The position numbers and the translations under genes were made by a program. Below are positions 8,688-17,062 of a stretch of 64,000 nt of DNA, piece by piece (the first letter of the stretch is position 1; the number at the start of each line of letters is the position of its first letter). The notes under the pieces were generated by a model that was not told where the DNA came from, made no database searches, and saw only the letters and a program-made list of their open reading frames with translations. The DNA is from Thiodiazotropha sp040507225 (GTDB taxonomy: Bacteria; Pseudomonadota; Gammaproteobacteria; Chromatiales; Chromatiaceae). The stretch lies in contig JBEVVG010000001.1 of the NCBI GenBank assembly GCA_040507225.1, positions 992,001-1,056,000 on the forward strand, in the 5' to 3' direction.

Positions 8688-9895
8688 CAGATACCCAGTC
8701 GATTGAACAGTATGGTGGTGATGGCGTCCCAGATCACGATCAACAGGATCGCCGTGACCATCGCTGAGGTGGTGGCCCGACCCACCGCGGAGGAGTCCCG
8801 ACCGCACTGCAGTCCGCGCAGGCAGCCGGACATGGCGATGACGATCCCGAACAGCACGCTTTTCACCAGCCCGACCGCCAGATCATCCCAGCCGATCGCG
8901 CCATGAGTCTGGGTCAGGTACTCCAGCAGCGAGAGGTCAAGCACCAGAACGCCAACCAGCATGCCACCCAGAATACCCAGCAGATTGGCCCAAATGGTCA
9001 ACAACGGCAGCATGATCACCAGCGCCAGAATTCTTGGCAGCACCAGAAAATCGATGACCGGAATGCCAAAGGTTTTCAACGCATCCAGTTCATCGTTGAC
9101 CTGCATGGTCCCGATCTGCGCCGCATAGGCCGATCCGGTGCGGCCGGCCATGATGATCGCGGTCATCATGGCCCCCATCTCACGGAAGGCGCCCAGTGCG
9201 ACGAGATTCGCCACATAGATTTCCGCGCCGAACATCTGCAACTGGATGGCCCCGACGAAGGCCAGTACCGCACCGACCAGTATCGCGATCAGACTCACGA
9301 TCGGCAGGGCCTCGGGACCCGCCGCCTGCAGGGCACTGAACAGATCGACCCAGCGAAATCGGCTTTTTCCCCGCAGCAACCGCCCCATGGCCAGGATCAA
9401 CTCCCCGGCGAACTCGGTAAAATCCACACACTCCTGCCATGCAGCCAGGGCTCCGACGCCGATACGATGCACCAGTCCGAGAGCCTTCGGTTCGCTGTGA
9501 GACAGGTCACGATCAGCCACCGAGCGACTCAGCCCCAGTAGCCGGTGCACCCCGTCCGGCAGCTGTTCCAGGTCCAGTTTGAGACCCTGTTGATCGCAAT
9601 AGCACTGAATCTGCTTGAGCATGACCAGCAGACGGCTGTCCCAGCGCCCCAATGCCTGGGTGTCGATATCGACCTGTTGCAAACCTGCCCGTCCGGCCAG
9701 ATCGCGCTGCAGAGCGTCCCAGGCGTATACCGGCTCGGCGAGGGTCCAGTCACCCAGGAAGCGCAACACGACCCGGTCCGGGGACGGATTGGCAATTGTT
9801 AGCGAGTCATTGAGCAGCACAGTGTTCCACAAACCTCCAGGCTGATCCTGGGACACCCGAGCAACGCTCGAGATGGGCCCCTTGAGGCTGATCAT
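8687..9895 (-). CDS. MlaE-like permease with N-terminal STAS-like domain
   Basis: A 402-residue inner-membrane protein. Residues about 25-125 look like a soluble STAS (anti-sigma-antagonist-like) domain, and residues about 150-400 are the MlaE permease with several hydrophobic helices and the conserved segments GREMGAMMTAIIMAGRTGS and NELDALKTFGI. In the classic Mla system the STAS protein (MlaB) is a separate subunit; here it is fused to the permease, as known for some other homologues. The ATG is preceded by GGTGGG about 6 bases upstream. It is the first gene of the operon, followed by the ATPase, MCE and lipoprotein genes. Confidence 0.92.
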   Translation of the reverse strand: MISLKGPISSVARVSQDQPGGLWNTVLLNDSLTIANPSPDRVVLRFLGDWTLAEPVYAWDALQRDLAGRAGLQQVDIDTQALGRWDSRLLVMLKQIQCYCDQQGLKLDLEQLPDGVHRLLGLSRSVADRDLSHSEPKALGLVHRIGVGALAAWQECVDFTEFAGELILAMGRLLRGKSRFRWVDLFSALQAAGPEALPIVSLIAILVGAVLAFVGAIQLQMFGAEIYVANLVALGAFREMGAMMTAIIMAGRTGSAYAAQIGTMQVNDELDALKTFGIPVIDFLVLPRILALVIMLPLLTIWANLLGILGGMLVGVLVLDLSLLEYLTQTHGAIGWDDLAVGLVKSVLFGIVIAMSGCLRGLQCGRDSSAVGRATTSAMVTAILLIVIWDAITTILFNRLGI

Positions 9896-10111
9896 AACAA
9901 CCCACCCCTGGTAAAGTCAGGTTTCTCACTTCACCCGAGATGCGGATTCAAGTAAACGCGCAACAAACCGACAAGTTATCTGAGGCAATGACAAATGCAC
10001 GGACCCTCCCGTGAACAGTTACCCCGGTCACCTGTGTCGGACCGGTAAGGCCGTACCGATGCCCGGCTAACCTGATCCCCGGAGCCAGGAACCCAGCGAG
10101 TTGAGGCACGC

Positions 10112-11887
10112 ATGTCAGAGCACCTACCCCATCAACGTTCGGACCGTTCATCTATGACTGACCACAACGCCGCCCCCAGCCTGGGACTTGCACTGATCGT
10201 CGAGGACGAAATCACCAACCGGATGATCCTCAAGACCCTGTTGAAAAAACGCGGCTATCAGGTCATCGAGGCAGAGAATGGCGCCGAGGCGGTCGCGTCC
10301 TTCAAGGAGCACGAACCGGACATCATCTTCATGGATGTCATGATGCCGGTCATGGACGGATACGAGGCCACGGAACGCATCAAACATCTCGCCGGAGACC
10401 ATTTCATCCCGGTAATCTTTCTCACCGCCATGTCGGACGAACGGGCGGTGGCCCGCTGTATCGAGGCGGGAGGTGACGACTTTCTATCCAAACCCTACAG
10501 CCAGACCGTGCTGTCCGCGAAGATGAAGGCAATGGAGCGCATCCGCAGTCTTCACCAGGACACGCGGATGCTCTACAGCAGAATGCAACGGGATGAAGAG
10601 ATCGCCGAGCAGGTGTTCAGCGGGGCGGTGGTGGCCGGCAATGTGGCCCTGGAGCACATCCACTACCTGCTCAAACCAGCCAGCGTTTTCAGCGGTGACC
10701 TGATGTTGACCGCTTTCGCGCCATCACACGACCTGCATGTGCTGCTGGGGGACTTCACCGGGCACGGCCTGGCCGCGGCCCTGGGCGCCCTGCCCACTTC
10801 GGAAGCGTTTCGCTCCATGACCGCCAAGGGATTCGCCCCGCAGCAGATTCTCTATGCCATCAACAACAAACTTCACAGCCTGCTGCCATCGGGCATGTTC
10901 CTCGCCGTGCAGTTGCTCAAGGTCGATCATCAACTCGATCACATCAGCATCATCAATTGCGGGATGCCCGACTGCTATCTGGTGGAGCAGCAGACCGGCC
11001 GGATCAAAGCACGCGTGAAGTCCCGTTCCCTGCCCCTCGGCATTGCACCGGATCTGGAATTCAAAGGCGAGTTCTGCCATCTGCAGGTTGACGAGGGAGA
11101 CCGTGTAATCCTTGCCACCGACGGGGTGACCGAGGCACGTAATGCGCAGGGTGAACTGTTCGGTCAACCGCGCTATCTCGAAGTGATTCAACAGGACCTG
11201 GATGACAGCTACATCATCGATCGGCTCTCCCTGGTTTTGGAGTCTTTCTGCGAACAGGCGCCCCAGGATGATGATATCAGTGTCGTCGAGGTACCTCTGA
11301 TACGGCAGATCTTCCCCGCCTGGGGACGTCACACCCTGCCCGGGGAGATTCAGCAGGAACTGCCCGAGTCCTACCAGGTTCTGGAACATCGTAACTGCAT
11401 CGAGTTCCAATACTCGCTCTACGGCGCCCAGCTGCGCCATGCGGATCCGATTCCGGTATTGATCAACTCGATTCAGGAGACCGCGGGACTGCATGAGCAC
11501 AGGCGTCCCCTGTTCACCATTCTCACAGAACTGTATATCAATGCGCTGGATCACGGTGTACTGGGTCTCGACTCCAACATCAAGCAGGGAGAGGATGGCT
11601 TCACCAACTATTTTCAACAGCGGGAACAACGCCTCAACAACCTGATCCAGGGCCGGATACATCTCAAGCTCGGCATTCACAGTCAGTCCGATGGCGGTTT
11701 TATCCTGATTACCGTGGAAGACAGCGGACCGGGATTCGATTATCTGAACTTCAAGCGAGAACTGGCTGATGAAGAACTTTATAGTGGCAGAGGTTTGCTG
11801 CTCGTCGAGTCTCTGAGCAAGCAGTTGCGTTTCCAGGATCCCGGCAACAAGGTGGAAGTCCTGTATGTCTGGAAAAATCCTACTTGA
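10112..11887 (+). CDS. Response regulator with PP2C/SpoIIE phosphatase and HATPase (RsbW-like) domains
   Basis: A 591-residue three-domain signalling protein. A receiver domain (about 25-145) has acidic EDE at 31-33 and the phospho-acceptor D75 in FMDVMMP. A PP2C-type SpoIIE phosphatase domain (about 185-385) has metal-binding SGDL, LGDFTGHG and DDDISVVEV. A C-terminal histidine-kinase-like ATPase domain (about 430-590) has N box ELYINALDHG and G box DSGPGFDY. The layout suggests partner switching: phosphorylation of the receiver controls a phosphatase and an anti-sigma or STAS-kinase module in one chain. The ATG at 10112 has GAGG 5 bases upstream. No STAS partner gene is adjacent, apart from the STAS part of the divergent permease. 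Confidence 0.9.
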   Translation: MSEHLPHQRSDRSSMTDHNAAPSLGLALIVEDEITNRMILKTLLKKRGYQVIEAENGAEAVASFKEHEPDIIFMDVMMPVMDGYEATERIKHLAGDHFIPVIFLTAMSDERAVARCIEAGGDDFLSKPYSQTVLSAKMKAMERIRSLHQDTRMLYSRMQRDEEIAEQVFSGAVVAGNVALEHIHYLLKPASVFSGDLMLTAFAPSHDLHVLLGDFTGHGLAAALGALPTSEAFRSMTAKGFAPQQILYAINNKLHSLLPSGMFLAVQLLKVDHQLDHISIINCGMPDCYLVEQQTGRIKARVKSRSLPLGIAPDLEFKGEFCHLQVDEGDRVILATDGVTEARNAQGELFGQPRYLEVIQQDLDDSYIIDRLSLVLESFCEQAPQDDDISVVEVPLIRQIFPAWGRHTLPGEIQQELPESYQVLEHRNCIEFQYSLYGAQLRHADPIPVLINSIQETAGLHEHRRPLFTILTELYINALDHGVLGLDSNIKQGEDGFTNYFQQREQRLNNLIQGRIHLKLGIHSQSDGGFILITVEDSGPGFDYLNFKRELADEELYSGRGLLLVESLSKQLRFQDPGNKVEVLYVWKNPT

Positions 11888-11922
11888 TGCCGATTCGCCG
11901 CGCATTGGCCCGATGTCACTGA

Positions 11923-11941
11923 GCCGCTGCTGATCAGCGGC
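11923..11941. repeat. Perfect inverted repeat after the receiver-phosphatase gene
   Basis: Arms GCCGCTG and CAGCGGC (7 bp, 5-base loop) lie 36 bases beyond the stop of the preceding gene. No T-tract follows, so intrinsic termination is not clear; it could be an RNA 3-prime-end structure. Confidence 0.45.
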
Positions 11942-12108
11942 ACAAACCCGGCACTGCCAACCCCCCGGCTTGGTGTTATCCCGCCCCGGGATCTGCTACG
12001 CTTTGAGCTGTTGAACGGGCATACCGAATGCATCACCCGGTCATCCACAGCGGATGCTGAACCGGTAACCGCATCATCCTTACCACCTGACCCAGCCGCA
12101 GCGCGACG

Positions 12109-13302
12109 ATGGCCAAAACACTCATCATCGACAAGTCCGACCAGAGGCGCACGCCCTTTCTAAGGGGTATACTGACCCGTTCTCTGACCGATGCCGGCCT
12201 GCCGTTCGAAACCGCCTACCAGCTTTCCTCCGAGATCCGTCAGCAGATCAGCGGCAAAGAAGAGATGACGACCACGGATCTGCGCAAACTCGTGATCAAG
12301 AGACTCGGTCAGTTGTCTCAGCACGAGGTAATAGCCAGTTACGAAAGCCAGGTCCCTTCGAGCATCGAGATCCAGGTCACCGACCTGAAAGGCAGCGTGA
12401 GCCCGTTCTCGCTGCTGGAGCACCGGCAGAGTCTGGAATCCACCGGATTGAGCAGTGACAAGGCGGCGCTCATTTCACAGTCGGTTTTCCTGGAACTGCT
12501 CGAATCACGCGAAGAAGAGATCACCACACCAAGGATCGGTCGGCTGACCTTTGAAAAACTCAAACAACGTTATGGTAAGGATGCTGCCCGCAATTATCTG
12601 GTGTGGATCGATCACAAGCACTCCAAACGGCCACTCATCCTGTTGATCGGCGGGGCAACCGGCTGCGGAAAAAGCACCATCGCCACAGAGGTGGCGCATC
12701 GCCTGAACATCATCCGCACCCAGTCCACCGACATGTTGCGGGAGGTGATGCGCATGATGATTCCGGAGCGTCTGCTGCCGGGTCTGCACACCTCCTCCTT
12801 CAACGCCTGGAACACGATACCCGGCCAGAAGATGACCAATGTCCCGAAAGAGGAGTTGATGATTCAGGGTTACCTGTACCAGTCAGAACTGGTTTCGGTA
12901 CCCTGCGAGGCGGTGGTGCAGCGGGCCCTGAAGGAGCGGGTATCGCTGATTCTCGAGGGAGTGCATGTCTCAGCGGACCTGTTTCAGCGGTTCGAGGAAG
13001 AGGCGGATGCGGTGATCGTACCGATCATGCTGGCGGTGCTCAAACAGGACAGACTGAAGCATAGACTCAAGGACCGGGGCATCAGCGCACCCGCGCGCAG
13101 CAATCAAAGCCATTACCTATCCAACTTCGATGCCATCTGGCTGTTGCAGAGTCACCTGCTCTCGGACGCGGACAATCACTCGGTGCCGATCATCTCCAAT
13201 GATCAAAAGGACATCGCCACGGACAATGTGATGCGTTCCATCATCGAGGTGTTGGAGAAACGCTTTGAGGGACATGTCGATGATGTATTCCCGCCGGGAT
13301 AG
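12109..13302 (+). CDS. 2-phosphoglycerate kinase-like protein with ATP-cone N-terminus
   Basis: A 397-residue protein. Two ATP-cone-like helical repeats (about 10-75 and 95-165) precede a P-loop kinase domain with Walker A GGATGCGKST at residues 181-190. This architecture matches archaeal 2-phosphoglycerate kinase, which phosphorylates 2-phosphoglycerate to 2,3-bisphosphoglycerate on the way to cyclic 2,3-diphosphoglycerate in methanogens. A zeta-toxin-like kinase fold is the alternative superfamily reading. The next gene, 6 bases downstream, is an archaeal-type phosphoglycerate mutase homologue, which strengthens a link to phosphoglycerate metabolism. The reaction in this bacterium is inferred. 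Confidence 0.82.
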   Translation: MAKTLIIDKSDQRRTPFLRGILTRSLTDAGLPFETAYQLSSEIRQQISGKEEMTTTDLRKLVIKRLGQLSQHEVIASYESQVPSSIEIQVTDLKGSVSPFSLLEHRQSLESTGLSSDKAALISQSVFLELLESREEEITTPRIGRLTFEKLKQRYGKDAARNYLVWIDHKHSKRPLILLIGGATGCGKSTIATEVAHRLNIIRTQSTDMLREVMRMMIPERLLPGLHTSSFNAWNTIPGQKMTNVPKEELMIQGYLYQSELVSVPCEAVVQRALKERVSLILEGVHVSADLFQRFEEEADAVIVPIMLAVLKQDRLKHRLKDRGISAPARSNQSHYLSNFDAIWLLQSHLLSDADNHSVPIISNDQKDIATDNVMRSIIEVLEKRFEGHVDDVFPPG

Positions 13303-13308
13303 TGAGCC

Positions 13309-14583
13309 GTGTTGAAATCCCTCAAAGGCCTGATGATCATACTCGACGGACTGGGTGACCGGGGGATACCCGCGTTTGGTGGCAAGACCCCTCTGGAAGT
13401 GGCTGAAACGCCGAATATGGATCGTCTTGCGCGCGCCGGACAGTGTGGATTGGTCGACCCGCTGCTGCCCGGCATTCCGGTGGGCACCCACACCGGCATC
13501 GCGCTGCTGTTCGGCCTGCCACGCAAGCAGGCGCTCAAACTGGCCCGTGGACCGGTCGAGGCCAGCGGCGTCGGTCTGACCTCGGACCGGCATGCACTCT
13601 ATCTCCGCTGCAATTTCGCCACCCTGGAAAAACACCCTGAGCATTTCGCTATCCTCGACCGCCGCGCCGGCCGTATCGACACCCAAACCGATGTTCTCGC
13701 TGCCGCTGTCGGCCAGGTTGATCTGGGTGAGGGAATATTCGCCAGCCTGCATCCCGCCACCCAGCATCGCGTGGTTCTGCAACTGGAAGGTCGGGGCCTG
13801 TCGGCCAGGATCAGCAACACGGATCCCGGCAATCACTTCCACCGTCTGGGATTGCTGCCCTGCCTGCCGCTGGATCAACGAAACCCCAAGGCGTCCCGCA
13901 CTGCGGCTGCAATCAACCGGTTTACCGAGCGGGTGTTCCAGCAGCTGGACTCACACTCGATCAATCAGCAACGCAGGGATCAGGGCCTGCCCCCCGCCAA
14001 CGGCGTGATCTGCCGAAGCCCCGGCAAGCTGCCGCGGGTCAGACCCCTGCTGCAGCGCCTCAAGTTGAGATCCGCCGTGGTCTCCGGAGAGCGCACCGTA
14101 CTCGGCCTCGGAAGACTGATGGGTTATACCCTGTTCGAAAATCCCGCCTTCAAGGCGGATAAAACAACCGACCTCGCCGCAAAGATACAGGTCACCGAGC
14201 AGGCCCTGACGGAACACGACCTGGTGTACCTGCACATCAAAGCCACCGATCTGTTCTCTCACGATCTGGATCCCGTCGGTAAACGAGAAATCCTCTCGCT
14301 CATCGACGACGCCATCGCGCCGCTGATCAGCGAAGATCGGGTGATTGCAATCACCGCGGATCACAGCACCGACAGCAACACCGGTCGACACACCGGCGAC
14401 CCGGTTCCGAGTCTGATCTACAACCCATGCGGGCGTGTGGACGCGAGCGAAAGCTTTTCGGAAAAATCCTGTTCCCTGGGTGGCCTGGGACGCATCGGCA
14501 GTCGTGAATTTCTCCTCACCCTGCTCGACCAGATGAACCGTCTTGAGAATTACCGTTCCACGGATCGCAGCTTTCTGTTCTGA
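13309..14583 (+). CDS. Archaeal-type cofactor-independent phosphoglycerate mutase homologue (ApgM-like)
   Basis: A 424-residue member of the alkaline phosphatase superfamily, starting at GTG 6 bases after the kinase stop. Metal-binding motifs are visible: LDGLGD at 12-17, HIKATDLFSHD near 308-318 and ADHSTDSNTGRHTGDPVP near 350-367. In ApgM the nucleophile is Ser in a PGxxPGSD-type motif; here the matching stretch is PGIPVGTHTG, with Thr60 at the nucleophile position and His61 for the usual Asp. It may therefore be an altered mutase or a phosphatase/transferase of related substrates. Pairing with the 2-phosphoglycerate kinase points to phosphoglycerate or bisphosphoglycerate chemistry. Confidence 0.82.
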   Translation: MLKSLKGLMIILDGLGDRGIPAFGGKTPLEVAETPNMDRLARAGQCGLVDPLLPGIPVGTHTGIALLFGLPRKQALKLARGPVEASGVGLTSDRHALYLRCNFATLEKHPEHFAILDRRAGRIDTQTDVLAAAVGQVDLGEGIFASLHPATQHRVVLQLEGRGLSARISNTDPGNHFHRLGLLPCLPLDQRNPKASRTAAAINRFTERVFQQLDSHSINQQRRDQGLPPANGVICRSPGKLPRVRPLLQRLKLRSAVVSGERTVLGLGRLMGYTLFENPAFKADKTTDLAAKIQVTEQALTEHDLVYLHIKATDLFSHDLDPVGKREILSLIDDAIAPLISEDRVIAITADHSTDSNTGRHTGDPVPSLIYNPCGRVDASESFSEKSCSLGGLGRIGSREFLLTLLDQMNRLENYRSTDRSFLF

Positions 14584-14744
14584 GAGAAGACCGTGATCAA
14601 CCCGATACCCATTGTTTGACAAACCGGCATATACTATCAGGGTGACCGGCGTCATCCCGAGGCTGCCTCCCATCGACCCAAGCAGGACGACAACCTCTCT
14701 TAAAGACCAGGCCGGCGTCTCTACAACCCAGTGAACAGACGACT

Positions 14745-16979
14745 ATGAGCATACCCGAACAGCTATCCGCGAATGACGATGCCCTGGACCCGACTACGGA
14801 GATGGACATCCAGAACCCTGAGTTCGACCTGGACGACCCGGAACTTTATCTCAATCGGGAACTGACCTGGCTGGCGTTCAATCGACGTGTTCTGGGAGAG
14901 GCGGAACGCCAGGAAAACCCTCTGTTGGAGCGGGTTAAATTCCTCGCCATCGTCAGCAGCAACATGGACGAGTTTTTCATGAAGCGGATCGGGGGCCTGA
15001 AGCAGCAGGTAGCCGCAGGAATTCATACCACGACCGTGGACGGCCGCACCCCCACCCAGCAACTCGCGGAATGCCAGGAAGTGACCCGTGAGATGATTCA
15101 GATACAGCATCGGATCTACGGAGATCTGATGCTGGAACTGGCGGAACAGGGCATTCTGATTACCGAGTTCCGTTCTCTGGATGCGGATCAGCAGGCCAGC
15201 TTGCGGGAGCATTTTCAGGAAAACATCTTCCCCATGCTGACCCCCCTGGCGATGGACCCCAGTCACCCCTTTCCGTTCATCTCGAACCAGACCCTGAATC
15301 TGCTGGTCACCCTGAGATTTCCCGGCGGCCACGACCTGCACATGGCGCGGGTCAAGGTTCCGGTCAGTCAGGAGGTCTCCAGCCGCCTGATTCAGATTGG
15401 CGAGAGTCACGCCTTTGTCACCCTGGACGATCTGGTGGCCAACAACCTCGACATGCTGTTTCCCGGCATGGAGATAGAATCCTGTGAATTGTTCCGGGTA
15501 ACCCGCAATGCGAATGTGGAACTCGATCAGGAAACCGCCAACGACCTGCTGGAAAAAATAGAATCCGAACTCAGGGAGCGTCACTTCGCTCCCATCGTGC
15601 GCCTGGAAATCTCCAACGGCATGAATCCGGTGCACCGGGGCATGCTGGCAGCCGAACTCGGACTGGACGAGGAGCAGGACGTCTACAGTGTTGAAAGCAT
15701 GATGGCCATGCGCGATCTGTTCGAGCTGACCCGGCTGAATTTTCCGGAGCTGAAGGACCCACCCCATCACCCGGTGGATCACCCGCAGCTGGCCCATGAC
15801 CGACGTAACATCTTTCACATCCTGCGCGATCACGGCGCCCTGTTGTTGCAGCATCCCTACGAGTCGTTCAGCACCACGGTGGAGCGATTCCTGCGCACTG
15901 CGGCGGAAGATCCCAAGGTGCTCGCAATCAAGATGACCCTCTACCGCACCTCGGCGGATGGTAATGTGCTCGACTCGCTGATCAAGGCAGCCAGGAATGG
16001 CAAGCAGGTTGCGGTTCTGGTTGAACTGAAGGCGCGTTTCGATGAAGCAGCGAATATCCGCTGGGCCCGGCGACTCGAACAGGCAGGTATCCACGTCACC
16101 TACGGCGTGGTCGGCCTGAAGACCCACAGCAAGTTGATCATGGTCATTCGCAAGGACTACTCCCAGCTGCGCCGCTACTATCACATCGGTACCGGTAACT
16201 ACCATGCAGGTACCGCGCGGCTGTACACCGACCTGGGTGTGCTCGGTTGTGAAGAGGAGATTGGCAAGGACCTGACTGAACTGTTCAACTACCTGACCGG
16301 TTATTCACCACCACCGAGCTATCGCAAGATTCTTGCTGCGCCCTATACGCTCAAGCAAAGCCTGCTTAACAAGATCGAGCGGGAGATCAAGCTGCATCAG
16401 GACGGCTCACCCGGGCATATCCAGCTGAAGATGAATGCCCTGGAGGATTCGGATATCGTCAAGGGCCTCTACAAAGCCACCCAGGCCGGGGTCAAGGTCG
16501 ATCTCATCGTGCGCGATACCTGCCGCTTTCGTCCCGGAATCAAGGGACTCAGCGAAACCGGCAGCGTGGTGAGCATCGTCGGACGGTTCCTCGAACACGC
16601 CCGCATCACCTATTTCCACAACGGCGGGGACGAAGAGTATTTCATCGGTTCAGCGGATCTGATGCAGCGTAACCTGATGCAGCGGGTGGAAGTACTGGTA
16701 CCGGTGGAGCCACCCGCACTGCGCCAGGAACTGCGCCTGATTCTCGACGTGCAACTCAGCGACAAGCTCAACGCGTGGGATATGCAGCCCGATGGCAACT
16801 ATATTCGCCGGGTGCCTTCGGAAGACGACAAGTCAATGAACTGCCAGGAGACCCTGATCGGGGTGGCAGAGCGGCGTTTGGAAGCTGCCAAGAAGCATCG
16901 GGAAAAACGCATGCGGGAGAAACTCATGACCCACTTCCGTCATCGTGTGCGTAATCACCCGACCGGCAACAACAACTGA
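14745..16979 (+). CDS. ppk1: Polyphosphate kinase 1
   Basis: A 744-residue enzyme that polymerises the terminal phosphate of ATP into polyphosphate. The N-terminal domain begins LYLNRELTWLAFNRRVL (about 32-48), and the catalytic domains carry the conserved KTHSKL segment (about residue 463) and YYHIGTGNYHAGTARLYTD (about 477-495), which includes the phosphate-binding and autophosphorylated histidine region. Its length is about 50 residues greater than the E. coli enzyme, mainly an acidic N-terminal extension. It follows the phosphoglycerate genes by 161 bases and lies about 1.8 kb from phoB-phoR, so phosphate-responsive expression is plausible. Confidence 0.97.
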   Translation: MSIPEQLSANDDALDPTTEMDIQNPEFDLDDPELYLNRELTWLAFNRRVLGEAERQENPLLERVKFLAIVSSNMDEFFMKRIGGLKQQVAAGIHTTTVDGRTPTQQLAECQEVTREMIQIQHRIYGDLMLELAEQGILITEFRSLDADQQASLREHFQENIFPMLTPLAMDPSHPFPFISNQTLNLLVTLRFPGGHDLHMARVKVPVSQEVSSRLIQIGESHAFVTLDDLVANNLDMLFPGMEIESCELFRVTRNANVELDQETANDLLEKIESELRERHFAPIVRLEISNGMNPVHRGMLAAELGLDEEQDVYSVESMMAMRDLFELTRLNFPELKDPPHHPVDHPQLAHDRRNIFHILRDHGALLLQHPYESFSTTVERFLRTAAEDPKVLAIKMTLYRTSADGNVLDSLIKAARNGKQVAVLVELKARFDEAANIRWARRLEQAGIHVTYGVVGLKTHSKLIMVIRKDYSQLRRYYHIGTGNYHAGTARLYTDLGVLGCEEEIGKDLTELFNYLTGYSPPPSYRKILAAPYTLKQSLLNKIEREIKLHQDGSPGHIQLKMNALEDSDIVKGLYKATQAGVKVDLIVRDTCRFRPGIKGLSETGSVVSIVGRFLEHARITYFHNGGDEEYFIGSADLMQRNLMQRVEVLVPVEPPALRQELRLILDVQLSDKLNAWDMQPDGNYIRRVPSEDDKSMNCQETLIGVAERRLEAAKKHREKRMREKLMTHFRHRVRNHPTGNNN

Positions 16980-17062
16980 CAGGCTTGCCCGGGGGCAGAC
17001 CAACAGATCCCATCAGCACCCGGGTGCAGTATGTCTTACTGTACCTCTGGCGTTAACCGGAC

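Noticed and set aside
10724..11905. A 393-codon minus-strand open frame opposite the receiver-phosphatase gene.
   Set aside because: Fully antisense to a gene with clear domains; composition and lack of ribosome site speak against it.
14606..14640. A possible promoter (TTTGACA and TATACT) upstream of ppk1.
   Set aside because: The two elements are only about 9 bases apart, so they cannot serve as -35 and -10 of the same promoter; no better pair was found.
14763..16205. A 480-codon open frame on the minus strand opposite ppk1.
   Set aside because: It runs wholly antisense to a clearly identified gene, mirrors its codon structure and has no recognisable domain; GC-rich genes often leave such open antisense frames.
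17016..17027. 12-base palindrome GCACCCGGGTGC between ppk1 and the CorC-like gene.
   Set aside because: It has no loop and no U-tract; a chance palindrome in GC-rich sequence is likely.
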